Part shown: in pieces, positions 55,781 to 64,000 of the stretch
How positions within the stretch are numbered: position 1 is the first letter of the stretch
Layout: the number at the start of each line of letters is the position of its first letter
Origin: Embiotoca jacksoni
Lineage: Eukaryota > Chordata > Actinopteri > Embiotocidae
Direction: 5' to 3'
Length of the DNA: 64,000 nucleotides
NCBI GenBank assembly: GCA_022577435.1
Contig: JAKOON010000012.1
Coordinates: forward strand, 8,859,412-8,923,411
The notes under the pieces: generated by a model
The model's database searches: none
The model's input: the letters and a program-made list of their open reading frames with translations, nothing else
What the model was told of the DNA's origin: nothing
Program-made: the position numbers and the translations under genes

Positions 55781-58700
55781 GGGGGCTGGCGATTCATGTT
55801 TTGCTGTTCATTCAGTATTGTCCCACAGCGTAGCATGCCAAAGAGGGTCCCAGAGAACAAGATGAGATCATTGTTGAAGCCTCAGTCGTGACTGCTGTTA
55901 AAACGGTTTAGCATTTCATGCTCTAGAATAGTTCTTTTCACAGTATGGGAATGTCTGCCACCTTAGAGAGCGGATTCTCTGACACCTTTGCAGATGGAGA
56001 CAATCTGTGTGATGTGTTGCTTCATCATTACCTTGAATGTTTGGTGGTTAAGCATTTGTTCAAAGAGTTTCATCACAGCCACAGTCAGACGCTGTGCTTA
56101 TGACCCATATCTACATACTATATGCGGTAAAGGCTGTGCAGGATATTGATTTGATAAACTCTGCCAATTGTGATGGGGCTGTCAACTCTGAGTGTCTTTC
56201 CCTCTGCTGTGGTTTTGTCTTTACATATCAGTAACATAATTATTACCACACGCAAACATCTATACACACTTTTTCTCCTTATAAGGACACTCCGCTGACC
56301 TCAATTATTCCTTATGCCTTAACCTCAACCCCATTCAAACTTGTGCCAGGGCTTTGTTACTGTAAACCAGGCCTATGGCAAACTAGTCAGACATGGAGAT
56401 GGCTCAGTGTTAGGCCGGCCCTGTGTCAAGGTTGTCCTGTGTAGATTTATAGCTCGAGGAGCTAGTGAATATTGGATGGGAGGCCCATCACTAAGCCTGA
56501 CTGACACCCCGTCAGGCTCTTTGTCGACGGCAGGGATGGAATTTCATCCCCTTGGAGGAGCAGCAATCACTGCCAGTAACAGAAACTCTGCTTCACCTGA
56601 GTTTACCTGTCATTATAAATGGCTTCCGCACTAAAGCACAGACTCACCAATTCACTTCATGGCCCTTTATGATCACAAAGTGTTCACTGATTTGTTGAGT
56701 TGTGGTGTTGTTACTGCTCACTGCCATGAAATCCGATCACTTGAAAATCTGATCTGTTATGCCATGTGGTGCTGGTGCTGGTTGCCCGCCTCAGAATGGC
56801 ACCAAAGTCCAGTTATCAGTCACACATTGTTTGAGGCAACCTTTGAGCAGCGATTGCGTGTGCTGGAATTGCAGAGGTGTCACTTGTTTCCGAGGATGGA
56901 GGAATCCTGACACATGAATAGGACAAGTAGATTCACACGATTGAAAACTGAGCTGGAAATGTTCACATCAGCAGGAAAATGGGCTGAGGAAACCCCTCCA
57001 CTGAAAAGCAGTGCTTCCACAGGAAGCCATAGGGCTAACCAAAGTCTCTATGCACCGGGTCTCTCCACAGGAACTTCCTACGTAGAGAACATGCTGGACA
57101 CTTCACAGGCTCGTTGTGCTCTGTCCTGTTAGGGAGGCTGTGTCAGATCAGTGGTTCACCGTGACATGTTTTAATCACCCTGTCATCCTGTTAACAAAAC
57201 TGTAGTCTTCAATAAATTTTGATTGCCATATCTTTGTGAACAAAAGAGTATCGTGTATAACTAGTAGCATCGGTTCTTGCTGTGTAAATGTTTGATTTTA
57301 ATGATAATAATCGAAGAGACAATTAAGAAACAGTTATCCTTGTCAGGAATGTTAAAGTTTGTGAATGTGATCATTGTAGGACTATAAATCTTTTCATGTT
57401 GACACACTTTGTGGAGCTCTGTGGTGAATATGTCTCTAAATGAGACAAAATCACCAAACAAAATCAGTTTAATCTCTTCTCCATCTGCTTCCTCGGTTTG
57501 TTCCTCGCTCTGCTCAGTGCACTGCGTGAGCATCCAATGAATTAGGATAACAAGTCATTTTCATTGCTCCACCATGTTTACTAAAGAGCTTTGAGGCTTG
57601 GAATCAATTAGGATTGGCTTTCCACAAGTCCATTTACTTTAGGATTGAGCTGGGCCTGCAGCTGTGAAACCTGAGGACCTCTCGCTCTCTCCCTCTTTTT
57701 TTCTTGCTCTCGCTCTGCTCCGAGTCCTTAAACAAGGTCTTTGGGGAGCCGCACTGACACAAACCAGTGTTAAAACCAGGCATAAGAAACAGCCAGCAGA
57801 TCTTGATGTCACGGCTATCATTATCATACAAAAGGAAGTGGTGTCCAACAGTTCTGAATGCACTCTGCTTTTCAATTATAAACATCTGTTGCTGAGTTAT
57901 GTCAGAGTTAAATACTTTGGATGTTACGACTCAACCATTTGAGATACAACATTTCGTGGAAACCTCAACCTTTTGACTTGTAAGCGGAGATCTGCAGGTT
58001 GATGGGTGGGTGTGGGCACAAGGCATTAAAAAGACATTCTTCTATTTCAGCTCGATGGAGGAATTCCGTCCAATTGTTTCCATTACATTGCACAATCGAC
58101 CTGAAAGCAGCTGGGTTAAGTGAGGAGCAATTACAGTACAGATGTGGTTAAATATCTGATCATCAGTTTATGATAATGTTGTATTTAAATACCTCGCTCA
58201 GTTCTGGCTGTGTATGAAAACAGCTGCTTTTTATTAAACATGGACACTTTTTTTTAATAACTTTAATGAGTAATTTCGAAGACTGTGTAAACCTAAAAGG
58301 TGCAGTCCTCCAAACCACTGACTGTTAGGTAGTTTTGGTTTGCAACTATCTAAGCAAGACCGATTTTGTAAATTTTTCCTGGACTTAGGTCCATTTTAAA
58401 TTAGAAATTTGAATCACTTTAGTTTTGTGCGAATTTGACATTAACAATTTCACTTTCTTAAAAGCAGTCCACAATACTCATTTGTGGTTTTCCCGTTGTA
58501 TGCACAGAGTATTTGTTCACTTTTTTGGATGGAGGAGTTATCTCTACATTGCTGATGATGTCCCACCCTGGGTGCACTTTGTGCAACTTTAAGTTTGGCT
58601 GCATCAGGCAGAGCTTTGACGGAAGTCAAATTGTGGTTTTGTTTCCCATGCTGCTTTAGATGCAAAACATTTTTCACACCTCAGGCCCTCAGCTATACTT

Positions 58701-59879
58701 GTGGTCCTAGTTTTTGCCTTTAAGGGAAATAGCATAAATAGATAGTGGTCTTCATGCATTGTGTGTCGCACATTTCATGCACAAAATGTGCAGGGTGATA
58801 AGCACATATTTGCTGTGAGCTTCCTGTGTTTTAGCAGGGAGATTTGGTGACATGGTGATTGATTATTTAGGGCCACTAGCTAAAAGATTTGCTGTAGGTT
58901 AGTAATACCTGCCATTCTCCTAATTTAATTTGTTTGCATTTCTTTTTGATCAATATACACATTATGATTATTGCCACATATGATTTCCAGATAATTGGTT
59001 GCACTTTGTAAAAACTGTAAAACTAATGGTCACATCTTGAAAACAAATGAAATACAATGTGTAAATGCATCAATGCATGCTCTGTCTCATACAGTGTGTT
59101 TAGAACCTGATACAATATTCAGTAGTTCACTCATCTGTTTACAAATCACATTTCTGCAGAAACTGTTATTAATTAATGTTACTACATTGGTGCTGATAGT
59201 TTTTATTATTTTGATTCATTGCATATCTGCATTGTGCCTGTGCAAGAGCAGAGCAAGGCAGAGCGTTACGGGCTTTCCGTGCTCAGAATTTGACCTCATG
59301 AACTTCACAATTCAACCAAAACATCTTTTATTATTGTTTATGATTAGATTGCATTCAGAAAGTTGTGATAAGGAGTGGGGGGGAGGGTGGTGGTGTCTGT
59401 CCTGACTTCAGTACTGTGGGACCTCTACAACCTGCTTAAGTTGCCCTCGTGATCCGACTTATCAAATATTCTTCTCCACAATCAAAAATGGGTTCTCAGC
59501 TGTGTATAAAATGAAGGGCTGATGCAGATAGAGAAGTAGTAGATTGGCAGAAGAGAAAGCAAGTAAGCAAAGGTACAAAAAAAAATATCAAAGGTATGTA
59601 TTGTAATTAATTAGAAAATAGAAAAAAGAGAGAAAGAGAGAGAAAGCAGGATGTACATCTGACCTGAATTAAGATGAGCTCATTGTGTACTGCAGTGGGT
59701 TTAATAGTGCGTTTGTAGAGGAACGCCCAGTCTCTGTTCCCTCTCATTCCAGCGGGTCTGTGTCATCCCTGCCCCGGGGCCACCACACATGCAGGCTCCT
59801 GCACAAGCAACTCACACACAGGGACGTGCCTCACAGCTCTGGGGAGCACAGGGATCACAACGTGGGGAAGTGTGGAAAA

Positions 59880-60030
59880 GGGGGATCAGAGGTGGACAGA
59901 GAGGAGGAAAAATGGGATCAGAGGTGGATGAAGGAGAGGAAGAGGGTATTAGGAGGTAGATGGAGGAGAGGAAATGAAGGATCAGGAGGGTGGAGGAGAG
60001 ACAGAAGAGAGGCATCAGATGTGGAGGACA
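59880..60030 (+). repeat. purine-rich minisatellite, about 30-34-bp unit
   Basis: Four to five diverged tandem copies built on GGGATCAGAGGTGGA followed by GAGGAGAGGAA-like sequence. This explains the long overlapping open frames on both strands here. Confidence 0.7.
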
Positions 60031-63000
60031 TCCGTTGTATATCCAGGATGGATGCTGGAGTTGGGTGGAGGAGAGAGAAAAGTATTGTCTTCACAAAGAA
60101 AGGTAAAGATAGAGGCATGGACAAAACAGCATCAGAGAAATGAAGGTGTGGGGGAAAATGTGCTGGGATTATGAAAGGAAAGTGAAGATGGAAAGCTGAA
60201 TGAGAGGCAGACAGATTAGACCATTGGTAGAAGACAGGAATCAGGTGGCACGATGAAAAGGTAGAGACGTTGGTTAAGGAGGAGAATGGCAAACTAATAG
60301 ACAAGTTTTGGTCGACGGAAAGGTACGAATATTAAATGCCATTGAAAGCGAAAGGGGCCGTGCTTGCCAAATGTTACAACACAGTCAGGTGCTGCAAACA
60401 GATGCCAGGTTCGCCTGTAACAAGATGACACAGTTGTTGCTGAAGAGTTTTTTTGCTTCACTGTTGATATGAATGTGCTGACATGCTTTCGTTGAAAATT
60501 AAAGACAACTCATCTTTGCTGTCCTCAGCCAACGGCATCTAACGGATCAAAACAGCAACATATTTGGTGAATAAATACTGCAACACTCATGCTAATTTGC
60601 TCCAGAGTATCAATCACCACCATTCCTCAACTGTGCTTTGGCATGGCTTTACTCAGCTGTGAGGACACCCCATCCCAGCATCCATCCCTTCTCTATCCCA
60701 CTAATAAAAGTCAGCCTGTGTCGTAACCCATTACGGCTGATTTATTTGATCAGATTCGTATTATTTCCTCAGTCCAAACCCCATGGCACTCTCCTCCCAC
60801 CAGTGATTAAAGGCAGTAAATCAGGGGCAGGTCCTGTGTAGTGTTTACTCAGAGAGCAAGGCAGCTGCAAGCTGTTTGAGGCCCTTGTTTCTCCCTCTGT
60901 TTACATCCGTTCCCATGGCGACTGCACCACCATCTCCCGAAAGTCTGGAACTTGGCCCTGGGCTGTTTTGGTTACGTTCAAAAGTTTTTAGCTGCTGTGT
61001 CTACCCAGAGCTCGCAGTGACTTCACCCAGCCAGAGAGCAAGCAAGCTCAGTGATGTTGGACGAGCCGAGGAGGGAAGGAGAGGGAAAAGTGAGAGGAGT
61101 AGAGGAGGGAGGGACAAAATCTGGGGGTAGGCAGGCACAGGGTGGGGGGAGGGCGAAAAGCCAAGAGCATTACATCATTGCTGGAGCAGAGTCAGAAAGG
61201 GAAGGATATGAGTCAGTGTACTGACTGCACCTCTCTCTCCCTCTCCCTCTCGCTGCTCTTGGATGGAAGCCAGGCCCCTAGTGTTTGAGTCCCCAGTACT
61301 TGAGGTAGAGTTTGGACTGTGGGGGATTGGGACAGTAAAAGCTTAGTGTGTGTACAGACGGCAGGATTTGTAGGTTGAAGCAAGTCCAGTGGGGCTCGAG
61401 TTGAGGTGTGGACACCCCCCCTCCCCCCGACGGGTCCAGAAGAAAGATGCAGAGGATTAACAGAACAATGAACGGTTGTCAGTTCTTCTCCATCTTGGAG
61501 TAAAATATCAGAACGAGTTTGTGAAATAGTCTTTGGAGTAGGAGAGCAACAAAAAAAAAAGTAAAAGACTGAGGATTCAGGGAGGGAAGAAGGTCTAGTA
61601 ATGATGTCATGGTGGAGTGAAGGTGGGTGGGGGCTGGTGCGGTGGTGGTTCTTGGGCGGGGATGTAGGAGGAGAGCCGGGCTGAGAGCAAGGCACTCAGT
61701 AATGTGAGAGTGCAGGGTCAGGACTGCAGAGTGTCTACCTGCTCTCCCCCGGGGCCCAGAGCTCAGGCTATTATCAATCCCCCCAGTGGAGCCACAGCCT
61801 GTCATTATTCACTCACGAACATACACACATGTTCACACAGCTCAATGAACAGTCGCACACTGACATACACACTTATTCACACACAAACACTTTGAAGATA
61901 CTGTACAGGCTGGTGAATAATGTATCAACAGGCAAACAGATGCAAACAGAACAGAAGAGAACTAAAAGAAACTCATATACTGTATGTGGATAGTGGAAAC
62001 ACACTAAAATGATTCATTTGAATAAAGCATGTTGATACCAAGAAAACATTTATGTCCTGGTAAATTAAAAGCTTTTATTTAGTATAAAGCATAGTGGTTC
62101 AACATCACAAGGTTTGGGTAGAAAAAGAAAAAGAAGAAACAAAAAAAATTTGGTTTGTAAAACTTTCGACAATAGGGGACCACAACTACCCAGAACCAAT
62201 TGTGATATGTTCAGACTTCATAAGAAGCAGGGAATCTTAACTTTTAAGTCCTGAATTTTGCTTAAAAATAACCTCAGTGATCAATTTATTACTACAACGA
62301 AGAATATTCAGTAAAAATTTTTTTTATCTCCACAGCAATAAGTAAGGGGTATTTAAAAAAACAAAAAAATGAATCTTTCTATCCTCTTATATTCACTACT
62401 TGTGCCTTTTTGCCTGCAGTCAGTCTGAAACGTCTTTATTTATCAGCAGAGTCAGCACAAAGCTGAGTTAATCCCCAAAGGAAGTGCTGTCAGATGTTAG
62501 TGTTGTTTTTCCTCCCACTGGACAAGCAGGTTGTGTTTTGGTGAGTGTGGTGGCGACGGACACGGCGCTCGTGTGAGCATTACTGACAGACAGCTGCAGA
62601 GGTACAACCTGTGCCGGCTTCAAAGAAGCCTTTCTTCTCTGGAAAGCGAGAGTCTAACATTGGTGTGCTGAGTCCACTTGAGCTTTTTGGTTGTTTGTTT
62701 ATTATCTACCCGTCAGGACTGTGATGTTACTGTAACTCTTCATCTGTGTGATCAAGTGTGAGTAAAATCATATGCATTAATGTAATATATGAAACACACT
62801 CTATGGGATATTTTTGGACATAATAATACATGAAAACACATTTTTTTCATTTAAAATACCATTTGTTCAAATGAGCACAACGACAGGAAAAACATTGACA
62901 CTTTTAAAACAAAATAATGTGAACGATCCAGTTCACAGGCATTTGAGATGTGAGCAGTGTCAAAGATTTGTTGAATTTTTTATTTATTTATTTTTTTTAT

Positions 63001-64000
63001 CCACAGCTTGGAGCAAAAAAGAAAATCACCTCATAAAATCTCATTCTACATCCACAATACAAAAAACCTTCCTCATGTAGTCATTAAAATGCATAAAATC
63101 CAGCAAACCCGTTTTTATCTACAAAATGTAGCATGTCACTGCCACGTGACTGTTATTTCGAGAGTAAATGTTGAGGGAAACTGTGTTGATGTGGTGCGCA
63201 GCTCCACTGCATACCTCGTTGTACTTTCATGACTTTTCCCATGTGGAAATGTTTGGATTCGCAGTGTTGCTCAGATGTCATATGTGCTGTTAAATGAGTG
63301 TGATTGTGATGAATTGGGATGTTAGACAGGCATGGCACACAGTCAGGATGGTAATAGTCCTGCGTGTGTGTGGAGCAATCTAAAATGTCTGGAGCGTAAA
63401 TGCACATATTTAGGCCTGGAAAAATACAGGTATTTATTCAGGTGGAGGACCGTTTGCTCTGGTGCACCCCCTACTTTTGGCCGTCACTCCTTCAGAACTC
63501 ACTATTACGGTAATCCAGGCTATGATGTGGTCAGTTGATTGCTTTAACTCGTTGAAAACAGTTAACCGAAATGCTTCTTGTTTTTCCTAATTTCTAAATG
63601 CTTGAGGAAATGGAGCCTTATTGACTGGTGAGTGGCAGCATTCATCCTGATGACACCGACAACAGGAAATTTGATTGATTCTTCTGATGCAGTTTATTAA
63701 AGAATCATGTAGCGGGGTGATGTTTTTTTTTACGCTGCAGGGACTGAAAAGTTACTGTATGTGTACGGGTGTAGCAGCACCCTGCAGCTGGGAATTGGTG
63801 TTCTTACAAGCAGGGATTAGGTGGCAGTTGTATAAATGATGTCACTGCATGCAGATGTAGTGGTCTCGATGGCTGCAGCCCCGAGCCAGTGACTGAGACA
63901 GGATTGCTGTCAATAGTTTAAGCTTACCCTGGGCCTCTGTACATATGATTTATTGATGTGGCCGTGAGTGCGGATAGGTCCGTTGGTCTGCACACACTTT

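Larger units (their letters stand above)
55408..64000 (+). other. creb5: creb5 intron continuing past the window
   Basis: No further creb5 exon is recognised. Contains a (TG)n array, a purine-rich minisatellite (59880-60030), and a GC-balanced candidate regulatory block (56330-57130). The purine-rich stretch 61040-61240 and the overlapping open frames around 61213-61805 are compositional. Confidence 0.55.

Noticed and set aside
59685..60304. Frames of 152 (plus) and 128 (minus) codons
   Set aside because: They come from a purine-rich minisatellite that lacks stops in several frames; the translations are low complexity.
61213..61805. Frames of 160 and 108 codons on minus
   Set aside because: Low-complexity Pro/Ser/His translations of a purine-rich stretch, with no splice sites or known domain.

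Overview
This window is vertebrate nuclear DNA, almost certainly from a ray-finned (teleost) fish. The genes are split by GT-AG introns and short exons, the background is AT-rich with long CA/TG and TA microsatellites, and the interspersed repeats are typical of teleosts (Tc1-type transposon, tRNA-derived SINEs, L2-like LINE tail, hAT-like and TTAA-flanked MITEs). Four protein-coding genes lie in the order and orientation known from human 7p15: hibadh (-), tax1bp1 (+), jazf1 (-), creb5 (+). Teleosts often keep two ohnologs of these genes, and the a/b copy cannot be decided from sequence alone.

Layout. Bases 1-5427 are hibadh intron 4. Exons 4 to 1 follow between 5428 and 7312, and the rest of hibadh lies off the left edge. 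A divergent intergenic stretch of about 1.4 kb, mostly an old hAT-like repeat, separates hibadh from tax1bp1 (first exon near 8770-8872, start codon 11536, stop 24711-24713, 17 coding exons, 839 residues, complete). tax1bp1 and jazf1 are tail to tail, with poly(A) signals only about 60 bp apart near 25.55 kb. jazf1 is complete on the minus strand (5 exons, 241 residues, 39805 down to 27338), with an intron 1 of about 8 kb. A gene-free stretch of about 5.5 kb follows. Then come a CRE-containing promoter and a probable non-coding first exon of creb5 (about 45.48-45.59 kb), and four creb5 coding exons between 51302 and 55407. The bZIP-encoding 3' part of creb5 lies off the right edge.

Functions. 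hibadh encodes mitochondrial 3-hydroxyisobutyrate dehydrogenase of valine catabolism. tax1bp1 encodes a selective-autophagy and ubiquitin adaptor (SKICH, LIR, coiled coils, two C-terminal zinc fingers). jazf1 encodes a zinc-finger chromatin and nuclear-receptor cofactor. creb5 encodes an ATF2-type CRE-binding factor. Their proximity is conserved vertebrate synteny, not an operon-like functional unit.

No unknown multi-gene system was found. The most interesting signals are: a perfect 13-bp palindrome just upstream of the hibadh start; an inverted SINE pair bracketing hibadh exons 2-4 (a circular-RNA candidate); a rearranged Tc1 element 20 nt from a jazf1 splice donor; loss of the PPxY motif in tax1bp1 zinc finger 2; a 6-codon uORF whose stop overlaps the creb5 start; and paired CREs at the creb5 promoter.
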